Positions 57,432 to 64,000 of a stretch of 64,000 nt of DNA are shown in pieces. The stretch spans positions 1 through 64,000 of the forward strand of contig SVGN01000003.1 of NCBI GenBank assembly GCA_015056315.1, read 5' to 3'. This stretch comes from Clostridiales bacterium. Lineage in GTDB: Bacteria > Bacillota > Clostridia > Christensenellales > Aristaeellaceae. The position numbers and the translations under genes are program-made. Every line of letters starts with the position of its first letter. Position 1 is the first letter of the stretch. Below the pieces are notes generated by a model. It did no database searches, had not been told where the DNA came from, and saw only the letters and a program-made list of their open reading frames with translations.

Positions 57432-57465
57432 CGTGTCCAGCCGATCCCCCACCATCCTCCCATTG

Positions 57466-57594
57466 ATTGACAGCGCCAAAACCCGGGTGGTACAATACAG
57501 GTACGATGCATGGGGCAAGCCGCTCAGCAAGACCGGCAGCATGGCAAATACGCTGGGTACGCTATTTGAGGCGAAGAAGGAGAAAGCAAGATGA
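57466..57594 (+). pseudogene. Rhs core stub, unit 3
   Basis: Reads LIDSAKTRVVQYRYDAWGKP and SKTGSMANTLGTL, the Rhs core end, then breaks off (FEAKKEKAR) at the start of the next gene. No toxin domain remains. Confidence 0.75.
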
Positions 57595-58265
57595 TCCCTA
57601 AAATCGTAAAGGTATGTAGAGAGATCTATGAATGGTCGTTTCCGGTGGTGATCGTTATCACGTTGTTGACGTGGTTTTTTCATATGTTTGTCTTCCACAG
57701 ATTGCCATGGCAAACTCGTAGGATGCTTGAGCCGGAAATCGGTTTGGCTTTTACGCAAGACAGGGAGTACCTCTCCAGCATTGATGAAGTGCTTGCATCG
57801 GGTTCGAATGTATACGTGCTATACCGGAATTTACCTTTGGTCAAGGTATATAACACAGATGGAGACTATGTTTGTTCCTATGCTGCGAAAGGGCATCAAG
57901 CCGACATGTACGTTCGTCAGAACACGCTGTATCTTCGCACGAATACGAACGGTCTGACTTACTACGAATTCACCGATCAAACCTTTGTGCGAAGCTATAC
58001 TGATGACGATGAGCATATGCTCTCCGCCTCCATAGATCAGAATCGCGAAGAATACCTCAGCACTCGGGATGAAGAGCAGAATCGTTATTCTGTGAAAGGC
58101 CAAAGCATTGTTCGGATCGACAGAAATGGTGTGGAGAGTGTCTTTGTGAAGCGTTCGCCACTATACTTTTTGGCAACCGGGCATTTTTTGGGTCTTGTAG
58201 CTTGCTTGTTTATATTGATGGGGCTTCTGAACGAGCGCGAAAAAAGGAATTTGGGATCAGATTAG
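57591..58265 (+). CDS. Membrane immunity-like protein
   Basis: 224 aa with two membrane helices: near residues 15-35 (FPVVIVITLLTWFFHMFVFH) and near the C-terminus (FLATGHFLGLVACLFILMGL). Between them is a ~150-aa extracytoplasmic beta-rich domain (VYVLYRNLPLVKVYNTDGDY). GAAGGAGAAAG precedes ATG 57591. Follows an Rhs stub and precedes an Rhs-array terminator, so a membrane-located immunity protein is likely. Confidence 0.72.
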   Translation: MIPKIVKVCREIYEWSFPVVIVITLLTWFFHMFVFHRLPWQTRRMLEPEIGLAFTQDREYLSSIDEVLASGSNVYVLYRNLPLVKVYNTDGDYVCSYAAKGHQADMYVRQNTLYLRTNTNGLTYYEFTDQTFVRSYTDDDEHMLSASIDQNREEYLSTRDEEQNRYSVKGQSIVRIDRNGVESVFVKRSPLYFLATGHFLGLVACLFILMGLLNEREKRNLGSD

Positions 58266-58302
58266 TATTCTCGATAACATCTCACAATTTCTTGTCTCAG
58301 CC

Positions 58303-58335
58303 GGGCCGGGGCTTCCACGGAAGCCCCGGCCCTTT
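58303..58335 (+). terminator. Rhs-array terminator, copy 2
   Basis: GGGCCGGGGCTTCC / GGAAGCCCCGGCCC stem with TTTC. Confidence 0.82.
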
Positions 58336-58365
58336 CGTGTCCAGCCGATTCCCCACCATCCTCCC

Positions 58366-58942
58366 ATTGATTGACAGCGCCAAAACCCGGGTGGTACAAT
58401 ACAGGTACGATGCATGGGGCAAGCCGCACAGCAAGACCGGCAGCATGGCAAATACGCTGGGTATATACGATTCGTTCCGTTACCGGCACTATGTGTACGA
58501 TGAGGAAACCGGGGTGTAAACCCTCAGGAGCCGGTATGATGACCCGGTGTGGGGACGGTTTCAGAATGCGGATGCATTGCTGGGCAAGGGCGGCAAGCTG
58601 CTTTCGCATAATCTGTTTGCGTATTGTGGGAATAATCCTGTCAACTACAATGATCCAAATGGTTTTTCTGAGTGCAAGAATAAGCCTGGCGGATTCATTG
58701 GGTTTATGGCATCAGTTCCGACTACATTAGAAGGTGTTGGGTTTTTTCAAGTCTTTGATTTAATTGATGGTGTTCATGAACTGATTAATGAAGTAAATAT
58801 GATGATGGAGGGAGTGTCACACATTGACGGAGCAAAGCAAGCGGGAAAACAGCAAGTGGAAGCCCTGGCAATATCTGCTGCTGAGCCTGTCTATCGGCTC
58901 AGCTACGATCTACCGTCACAGAAAATTCGAGAATGTATTTGA
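58366..58942 (+). pseudogene. Rhs core end plus toxin fragment, broken by stop (unit 4)
   Basis: Best preserved core copy: LIDSAKTRVVQYRYDAWGKP, FRYRHYVYDEETGV, then an in-frame TAA at 58517-58519, then TLRSRYDDPVWGRFQNADAL and AYCGNNPVNYNDPNGF. The PNG(F) boundary is where Rhs toxins begin; the tip that follows (SECKNKPGGFIGFMASVPTT...) runs to 58942 without a recognisable catalytic motif. The stop shows that it cannot be expressed as one protein. Confidence 0.75.
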
Positions 58943-59108
58943 TTACATTTGGGTTGCCATGGGCATTCTGCCGATCGTTTATTATACGATCTGGTGCATC
59001 AGATATCATACGGCGACAAAAAGGGAGTGTTCGCTGCCGGCAGAAGAACTATCCGTCACTGACGGCGACGGGAAAGGCAACTTTCATTCCGCTGACAAGC
59101 AGGATTAA
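58824..59108 (+). CDS. Small membrane protein, Rhs-associated immunity candidate
   Basis: 94 aa from a TTG start (GGAGG about 11 nt upstream). Two helices: WQYLLLSLSIGSATIY and FDYIWVAMGILPIVYYTIWC, then a basic and polar tail. Overlaps the end of the toxin fragment in another frame. This type of KWKPWQYLLL protein is seen beside Rhs loci of gut Firmicutes; function not established. Confidence 0.62.
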   Translation: MTEQSKRENSKWKPWQYLLLSLSIGSATIYRHRKFENVFDYIWVAMGILPIVYYTIWCIRYHTATKRECSLPAEELSVTDGDGKGNFHSADKQD

Positions 59109-59149
59109 TTCTTACACGCTCTGTGGCGCATAACAAAATATCCTCACAA

Positions 59150-59192
59150 AAAACGGGGTTGGGACCCGAAAGGCTCCCAACCCTTGTTTTTG
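59150..59192 (+). terminator. Terminator
   Basis: GGGTTGGGA / TCCCAACCC stem (59156-59183) followed by TTGTTTTTG. Confidence 0.8.
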
Positions 59193-59340
59193 TAATGAGA
59201 GAGGCAGGCGGTCTCCACCATCCCCTTTGAGGATACCATCGCCATTCTGTCCGTCTGTTTCGGAGCAGGAAAGTGAAGGCAAGCAGTACGACAACATCCG
59301 ATCGCTGAATGGATCGTACTTTCCCAACCAAATGCATCCC

Positions 59341-59374
59341 GGGCCGGGGCTTCTGCGGAAGCCCCGGCCTTTTT
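59341..59374 (+). terminator. Rhs-array terminator, copy 3
   Basis: GGGCCGGGGCTTC / GAAGCCCCGGCC stem, loop TGCG, TTTTT. Confidence 0.88.
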
Positions 59375-59401
59375 GGATCCTTCCGAGCATCCTCCATCCT
59401 C

Positions 59402-59686
59402 CCATTGATTGACAGCGCCAAAACCCGGCGGTACAATACAGGTACGATGCATGGGGCCAGCCGCTCGGCAAGACCGGCAGCATGGCAAATACGCTGGGTA
59501 CGTACAATCCGTTCCGTTATCGGCACTATGTGTACGATGAGGAAACCGGGGGTGTAAACCCTCCGGAGCCGGTATGATGACCCCACAAATGCGAGATTCC
59601 CCAACGCGGATATCTTTGTTTCCACCGGGCGCGGGTTGCTGGATAGTCAAATGACCAATCTTCCATTCTATCAAATTCTCAAGTGA
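59402..59686 (+). pseudogene. Rhs core end, frameshifted (unit 5)
   Basis: Same core end as unit 4 but one base is lost (ACCCGGCGGTAC versus ACCCGGGTGGTAC), and another shift follows near GAAACCGGGGGTG. The last frame reads SRYDDPTNARFPNADIFVST and GRGLLDSQMTNLPFYQILK before a stop at 59686. The 150 bp before it (59193-59340) hold no gene. Confidence 0.7.
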
Positions 59687-59703
59687 AAAAAGGAGATAGA
59701 ATC

Positions 59704-60021
59704 ATGCGTGAACCAGATATTGAAGTAATGTTTTCGTTTACATCCTCCAATAGAAAAGCGCCATATCAGGACGGATATCGATGTGATCACCTTGTTCATA
59801 GTGATTATCTTACCTGTGGTCAGCATAAGTACTACAATCCAGATGGTATCCCCCCAATGGGAACCGGCTACGGAACCATCACATTTATTCAGCCTGAAGC
59901 CTATCCCGGCTCATTGTTCACAGGAAAAGTCATTCCGTTGCAGGAAGGCGCACGGGTCATTGGCAGTGCCACCATTATGACCGTTTTCAACCCCATTCTG
60001 CAAAGCAGGCCCTCTACATGA
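59704..60021 (+). CDS. Immunity-like protein, EF-Tu C-domain-like
   Basis: 105 aa: MREPDIEVMFSFTSSNRKAP, then GYGTITFIQPEAYPGSLFTG and LQEGARVIGSATIMTVFNPI. The second half resembles the EF-Tu-like beta-barrel domain found in some standalone immunity-type proteins. AAGGAGAT precedes ATG 59704. It follows Rhs unit 5. Host-target mimicry (a decoy of the toxin's target) is possible; inference. Confidence 0.65.
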   Translation: MREPDIEVMFSFTSSNRKAPYQDGYRCDHLVHSDYLTCGQHKYYNPDGIPPMGTGYGTITFIQPEAYPGSLFTGKVIPLQEGARVIGSATIMTVFNPILQSRPST

Positions 60022-60202
60022 TGGGTCTTATGAACATATCTCATCTACTAACACATGCTTGGTTGAAAAGGCAACTACTATTATCTATTCTTTGAGATCA
60101 CATACCGATCATGAGGGACAAACGATCAATGATCCTGCTGAATGCTCACGAGACCCCTATCAATTGATTCTCGCTTCCTTCATCGTAACACCTGCTGAAT
60201 AA
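60020..60202 (+). pseudogene. Toxin-tip C-terminal fragment
   Basis: Open frame without a start: GSYEHISSTNTCLVEKATTI, then RDPYQLILASFIVTPAE. It overlaps the previous gene's end and stops 12 bp before the next start, at the ribosome site. Fold unknown. Confidence 0.5.
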
Positions 60203-60214
60203 GGAGGATATACT

Positions 60215-60721
60215 TTGAAAAAGTTTGGTTTCTTCATCGTTGTACTTTGTTTACTGCTTCGTTTGCAGGGCGGGGAGTGTATGGAAGTGAACGAAGTGCT
60301 TGTTGGTCAGAGTTACGAATTTGTACATGATCTGCTTGGTGCACCGTCTGCTTCACAAAATGTGATACATGTCTGGATGGATGAAACAGGCGGTCGTCTG
60401 ATTTGCGGCTTTTGGAGCGATGGTACTGAACTCAAGCTGAAGGAATATGTACATCTATCCGCTGAGGGGGAATGGATAGCCGGAACCATCCCACCTGAGC
60501 TATGTGCAGATGTCCTTCTCAAGCGGCCGGAAGAGGTTCGTTACCAAGGCGAAACGGTTTTTGACATCGGAAGCGGAATCACCATTCCGGCGGTCATCAC
60601 CGGGGATGGCTATATCCTGTTTACCGGTGCTTGGGGCCCTGAGCTTTTTGATTGCTTCACACAAAAATATCAAAGTGTTCTGTTTTATCGTCTCTGTCGC
60701 TTTTTGGGAATTGGTCGTTAA
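60215..60721 (+). CDS. Secreted/anchored immunity-like protein
   Basis: 168 aa from TTG 60215 with AAGGAGG upstream. N-terminal signal-type segment (KKFGFFIVVLCLLLRLQGGE) with a Cys just after it (GGEC), possibly a lipoprotein. Then a compact domain with SmpA-like features (VNEVLVGQSYEFVHDLLGAP). C-terminus YRLCRFLGIGR. Predicted immunity protein acting outside the cytoplasm. Confidence 0.65.
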   Translation: MKKFGFFIVVLCLLLRLQGGECMEVNEVLVGQSYEFVHDLLGAPSASQNVIHVWMDETGGRLICGFWSDGTELKLKEYVHLSAEGEWIAGTIPPELCADVLLKRPEEVRYQGETVFDIGSGITIPAVITGDGYILFTGAWGPELFDCFTQKYQSVLFYRLCRFLGIGR

Positions 60722-60772
60722 GGGCGCAGCGGGGTCGATCCGTTGTACACAGAGATCCGGAATATGCCATAA

Positions 60773-60940
60773 AACCAACGATGGTCAGGAACGGGAGCTG
60801 CTGCGGTGTACGAGATCGATCTGCCCAGCAGCCAGTATATGGTGGACAGCACCCTGTGCCTGATGGAGCTCCTTTATCCGGAACTGATGCCGCAGATCAA
60901 CGAATGCAGGCCGAATGGCATCCCCGGTTCGCCGGGGTGA
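60773..60940 (+). pseudogene. Immunity or toxin gene remnant
   Basis: Open frame without start: AAVYEIDLPSSQYMVDSTLC, then LLYPELMPQINECRPNG, stop at 60938. GC-rich compared with the gene before it. Ends just before an Rhs-array terminator. Confidence 0.45.
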
Positions 60941-60951
60941 TCACCCCCCCC

Positions 60952-60984
60952 GGGCCGGGGCTTCCACGGAAGTCCCGACCTTTT
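60952..60984 (+). terminator. Rhs-array terminator, copy 4 (degenerate)
   Basis: GGGCCGGGGCTTCC / GGAAGTCCCGACC stem with two mismatches, TTTTC. Confidence 0.75.
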
Positions 60985-61017
60985 CGTGTCCAGCCGATTC
61001 TCCACCATCCTCCCATT

Positions 61018-61066
61018 GATTGACAGTGCCAAAACCCGGGTGGTACAATACAGGTACGAACCTTGA
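61018..61066 (+). pseudogene. Rhs core stub, unit 6
   Basis: Reads IDSAKTRVVQYRYEP and stops: the shortest core remnant. Followed by 120 bp with no clear gene before the next ORF. Confidence 0.65.
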
Positions 61067-61187
61067 AGCAAGCTGCTTTCCACGACCGGCACATACGCCG
61101 GAAATATTTGTCCCCATCCCGTTGCCGGATCATTCTATGGTATGGCGTTGGAGGTTCTTGAGGAATATGCGGATCTGGTGTAAAGGT

Positions 61188-61568
61188 ATGGCCCGAAACC
61201 GCTTGAACAAAGAAAACCCCGATTCTCCGTTCGCGGCGCTGGATCACTCCGACTATTCCTACACCCCCGAATATCTGGGAGCAAAAGGGATCGTGAACAT
61301 TCATCCCCAGGCTCTGGCTTTGCATATGTCTTATTCCGTAAGAGACGGGATCTGTGTAAAGCTCAAGCGGAACCGGCCCTATCGGGTGCTTTTTGATTAT
61401 GTGGACGGCGCGTATTACACCAACGATGACAGCGACAGGGGCTATGCTCATTTGGTAGAGCAGCTTTCTGCACTGAAGGAGCAAACAAAGGGCCGCCATT
61501 ACGAAACGGTTTACCAAAACCTTGAAGAGATCATGTTTGAGTTTGTTGCGGACTTCTGCAACAGGTGA
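61188..61568 (+). CDS. Hypothetical protein in Rhs array
   Basis: 126 aa: MARNRLNKENPDSPFAALDH, KGIVNIHPQALALHMSYSVR, VLFDYVDGAYYTNDDSDRGY and an amphipathic C-terminus. Start uncertain (weak TAAAGG; an upstream in-frame ATG exists at 61137). Possibly a toxin tip separated from its core or an immunity protein. Two unassigned genes stand side by side here. Confidence 0.6.
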   Translation: MARNRLNKENPDSPFAALDHSDYSYTPEYLGAKGIVNIHPQALALHMSYSVRDGICVKLKRNRPYRVLFDYVDGAYYTNDDSDRGYAHLVEQLSALKEQTKGRHYETVYQNLEEIMFEFVADFCNR

Positions 61569-61677
61569 TCTATGAGCAGGCACCGCTTGCGGGGCCTTGA
61601 ACGGCAACGGTGGGAGCCGCATCCGGCAGAGAGCTGTGCAGCGGCTCCATTCAGGTATTGGCTTGGTAGGTGATCAG

Positions 61678-62322
61678 ATGGAGTTCCGGTATGCTTCCTA
61701 TGAAAAAATGGGGCTGATATGGCCATTGGCCATGCTGCTGCCAATGATCGTTGATGGCATTTGGGTGCTCGTTCTCTACCTGAAGGGCGATTGGGCTTCC
61801 AAAAAGCTGGAGGCGCTCATCGCCACAGGCAGCGTCTGCGTATATCTGTTCTTTATCAACGGGGGTCTGCTGCTGAACGGAGGCATCCACCTGCTGTATG
61901 AAAAAGAGACCGATGCGGTGGTCTACGAGGGAACGCTTACGGGCTTTCGGTTTCTGGGCATGGAGGAAATGCCGAAGCTCCGCACAGAGTACAAAAGCGA
62001 GGCCGCCTACGGAGTCAGCCTGCAGATCGATGATATCACCTGCAAAGCCCCCACCAGAGGGCTGTTGCTGATCGGAGACCGGGTGAAGGTGACCTACCTG
62101 CCCCGAAGCGGCTATGTGCTGGCGCTCACCCGCAGCGACGGTGATACTGCGCCGCTGTATGAGCTTCGTAAAGCAGATACGTGGACGAGTGAAAAATTCC
62201 GAAATACGCTCATTGTTTCAGGCATCTTAACTGGCATACTATTGACCACAGCCGTTTGCGGGTATATTATCTATAAACGCACCACCAAAAAAATCCGCGA
62301 GTTCTACGGCGAACACGATTGA
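61678..62322 (+). CDS. Three-helix membrane protein, immunity candidate
   Basis: 214 aa. Helices near residues 12-35 (GLIWPLAMLLPMIVDGIWVL), 45-65 (IATGSVCVYLFFINGGLLLN) and 180-203 (LIVSGILTGILLTTAVCGYI), with a ~110-residue beta-rich soluble domain between the second and third. TAGGTGA is 5-6 nt from ATG 61678. Last gene of the Rhs array, closed by the final terminator copy. Confidence 0.68.
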   Translation: MEFRYASYEKMGLIWPLAMLLPMIVDGIWVLVLYLKGDWASKKLEALIATGSVCVYLFFINGGLLLNGGIHLLYEKETDAVVYEGTLTGFRFLGMEEMPKLRTEYKSEAAYGVSLQIDDITCKAPTRGLLLIGDRVKVTYLPRSGYVLALTRSDGDTAPLYELRKADTWTSEKFRNTLIVSGILTGILLTTAVCGYIIYKRTTKKIREFYGEHD

Positions 62323-62385
62323 CCGTGATGTTGCCATCACACTTGCGGACACCGGGAAGCGTGATCGCTCTCCAAAACATCCCCC

Positions 62386-62417
62386 GTGCCGGGGCTTCTG
62401 CGGAAGCCCCGGCCTTT
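62386..62417 (+). terminator. Rhs-array terminator, copy 5 (array end)
   Basis: GTGCCGGGGCTTC / GAAGCCCCGGC stem, TTTT. No Rhs core follows: array end. Confidence 0.85.
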
Positions 62418-62511
62418 TCGCATCCCCCGCAAGCCCCATCCCCCGTCATACCCCAGCCCGCTCCCGCATATCCTTCCTGTGAAGCATCTTGCAACAAGGA
62501 AGGGGACTTTC

Positions 62512-63546
62512 ATGAACGATCTGCATCTGTTCGCAGGCGGCAACACCAGCCTGGGCTTCTACTCCTGCTTTGACGACATCCTGCCCCCGGCGCAGCGCAG
62601 GCGCATGCTGTACCTGAAGGGCGGCCCCGGGGTGGGCAAGAGCACCCTGATGCGCCGCATGGCAAAGGCGGCGGCTGAGGCGGGCCAGGCGGTGGAGTAT
62701 TACCACTGCTCCTCCGACCCGGACAGTCTGGACGGCATCGCCCTGCCCGGGCTGGGCTGGGCCGTGATGGACGGCACCGCGCCCCATGTGTACGACCCGG
62801 TCACCCCCGGCGCGCGGGATACGCTGGTCGCCCTGGGCGATCATCTGGACGAACCCGCCCTCAAGCCCCATGCCAAAGAGATCGCCGCTTTGCAGGAGGA
62901 GATCTCCCTGCGCTTCCGGCGCTGCTACAGCTTTCTCTCCGCCGCCGGGCAGCTGGGGCGGCTGTGCGCCGGGCAGAGCCTGCGGGAGGATCGGCTCCAT
63001 CAGCTGGCCATGCAATGGACGGAGGCCCTCCCCCGCCGGGGCGGCAGAGGCACCTGCCGCCGCCTGTTCGCCGAGGGCTTCACCCCCAAGGGGCAGCTGC
63101 GGCTCCTCCGGGAGGATGGGCTCACCGTACACCGGGTGGAGTGCCCCCAGGGCCTGTGCCTCACTCCCCTGTGGCAGGAGATCAGCTGGACGGCCTGCTG
63201 GCGGGGGCTGCCGGTGGTGCATCTGCTGCATCCCCTCTGGCCGGAGGAGCTGGACGGCATCCTGCTGCCGGAGCAGGGGCTGCTCTATATTCCCTGCACG
63301 CCCGAGACCCAGCCGGAAGCCACCCCCTGGCAGCAGCTCTGCGGCACCGGCACCCAGCCGGAAAAAGAGCGGGGCTACGACCGCAACGCCTACGAGCTGA
63401 TGATCACCCGGGCGCTGGAGCAGCTGGCCGCCGCCAAGGCCCTCCACGATGAGCTGGAAAGCCACTACATAGCCCATATGGATTTTGACCGCTGGGAAGA
63501 GCGGCTGGCCGGGCTTTTGAAGGAACTGGAAGCGGCTATGGCGTAA
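62512..63546 (+). CDS. P-loop ATPase (PRK06851-like)
   Basis: 344 aa. Walker A GGPGVGKST at residues 37-45; FAGGNTSLGFYSCFDDIL before it and YHCSSDPDSLDGI after it are typical of a Firmicutes ATP-binding family usually annotated PRK06851. Role unknown. AAGGAAGGGG precedes ATG 62512. Its GC content is high like the core genes, so it marks the end of the array. Confidence 0.82.
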   Translation: MNDLHLFAGGNTSLGFYSCFDDILPPAQRRRMLYLKGGPGVGKSTLMRRMAKAAAEAGQAVEYYHCSSDPDSLDGIALPGLGWAVMDGTAPHVYDPVTPGARDTLVALGDHLDEPALKPHAKEIAALQEEISLRFRRCYSFLSAAGQLGRLCAGQSLREDRLHQLAMQWTEALPRRGGRGTCRRLFAEGFTPKGQLRLLREDGLTVHRVECPQGLCLTPLWQEISWTACWRGLPVVHLLHPLWPEELDGILLPEQGLLYIPCTPETQPEATPWQQLCGTGTQPEKERGYDRNAYELMITRALEQLAAAKALHDELESHYIAHMDFDRWEERLAGLLKELEAAMA

Positions 63547-63684
63547 AGCATACCGGCTGCCCCGGCGGTGCTGCGCCCGTCGCATGATTCCCGCAGGCTC
63601 TGCCGCCCGTTCAAGCGGCAGGGCAGGCTGCGGGCAGGCTGGTGGCAGCTTCAAAGGCGCTGGCTTCCGCTATGGCGTAAGCCC
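63547..63684. other. Intergenic, no gene seen
   Basis: GC-rich; ends with TGGCTTCCGCTATGGCGTAA (63661-63684), the left flanking duplicate of the MITE-like element. Confidence 0.5.
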
Positions 63685-63963
63685 CAGACTGTCGAAAAAC
63701 CCATACATACCAACACGAGCCGCACATCTTGCACCTTCGGTGCTCGCTGTGCTCACAAGAAAGCGCTGCTGCGCAAGGTTTGTGGGCTCTGTTCCGCAAC
63801 CTCAATCGTCGTGTAGCCTACTACCGTAGCCTACACTCGTTTCGGTTGACGACTGCGGGTCGTTTTGCGCTTCGCGCAAGTGCCCACTGGGCACACACTT
63901 CCCTCCGTCTCCACACCCGGCAGGAAACTGAGTTTCCTGCACCTTCCCCTTTTTTGACAACCT
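63685..63963. mobile_element. MITE-like element, copy 2 (with internal insert)
   Basis: Same ends as 24391-24551 (CAGACTGTCGAAAAAC ... TTTTTTGACAACCT) and the same internal blocks (ACACGAGCCGCACATCTTGC, GGCAGGAAACTGAGTTTCCT), plus about 118 bp of extra hairpin-rich sequence near 63790-63908. Flanked by TGGCTTCCGCTATGGC(G/A)TAA duplicates at 63661-63684 and 63965-63988. Confidence 0.62.
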
Positions 63964-64000
63964 GTGGCTTCCGCTATGGCATAAGCCCTCCCGCTGCCCC

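Noticed and set aside
63568-63829. ORFs sharing the same peptide as at 24.4 kb
   Set aside because: Similarity is due to the two copies of the non-coding element; no start signals.

Overview
This window looks like a chromosome segment from a high-GC gut Clostridia (Oscillospiraceae/Ruminococcaceae type; inferred from protein style, strong AAGGAGG ribosome sites, TTGACA/TATAAT promoters, a Firmicutes-type LexA box and the dispersed CTCCCTCTGAAGAGGGAG repeats). No 16S or other direct taxonomic marker is present, so the genus is not assigned.

Layout. 1-11.5 kb: ordinary chromosomal genes (partial MFS exporter, M18 aminopeptidase, histidine phosphatase, MBL hydrolase, nitroreductase, ArsR-DUF2087 regulator pair, two tiny zinc-ribbon proteins, Tet(M)-like GTPase plus DMT exporter, FUSC-like protein, and a 41-aa ORF behind a LexA-box promoter). 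11.5-37.5 kb: a prophage remnant or domesticated phage with XRE repressor, TerS, TerL, portal, Prp protease, scaffold, N4-gp56-type capsid, tail/fibre genes, NlpC/P60-like lysin and holins. No integrase, replication or recombination gene is visible.

At 17.9-24.3 kb, between Prp and scaffold, lies a lower-GC array of toxin tips and small immunity-like genes. Several units are separated by the same terminator (GCACCC...GGGTGC stem) and by a shared pre-toxin linker. 37.5-43.2 kb: DUF898 protein, tRNA-Arg(ACG), and a MacB-type ABC efflux operon with two adaptor proteins. 43.5-49.3 kb: a 1490-aa repeat-rich membrane protein ending in a sortase-B-like domain that has lost its catalytic Cys and His, then a DUF1015 protein. 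49.8-56.1 kb: GH31 glycosidase, threonine-aldolase-like enzyme, secreted SH3/peptidoglycan-binding protein.

56.3-62.4 kb: a second cassette array, made of fragments of the C-terminal Rhs core, toxin remnants and immunity-like genes, each unit closed by another recurrent terminator (GGGCCGGGGC...GCCCCGGCC stem). 62.5-63.5 kb: a P-loop ATPase, then one of two copies of a small MITE-like element (the other is at 24.4 kb).

The main point of interest is that two unrelated carriers (a phage head-region gene and an Rhs protein) have each left an array with the same design: homology arm, toxin tip, immunity gene, terminator. No intact carrier gene for either array lies in the window. The arrays look like silent tip/immunity stores that could be recombined into an expressed carrier elsewhere; this is inference from architecture.
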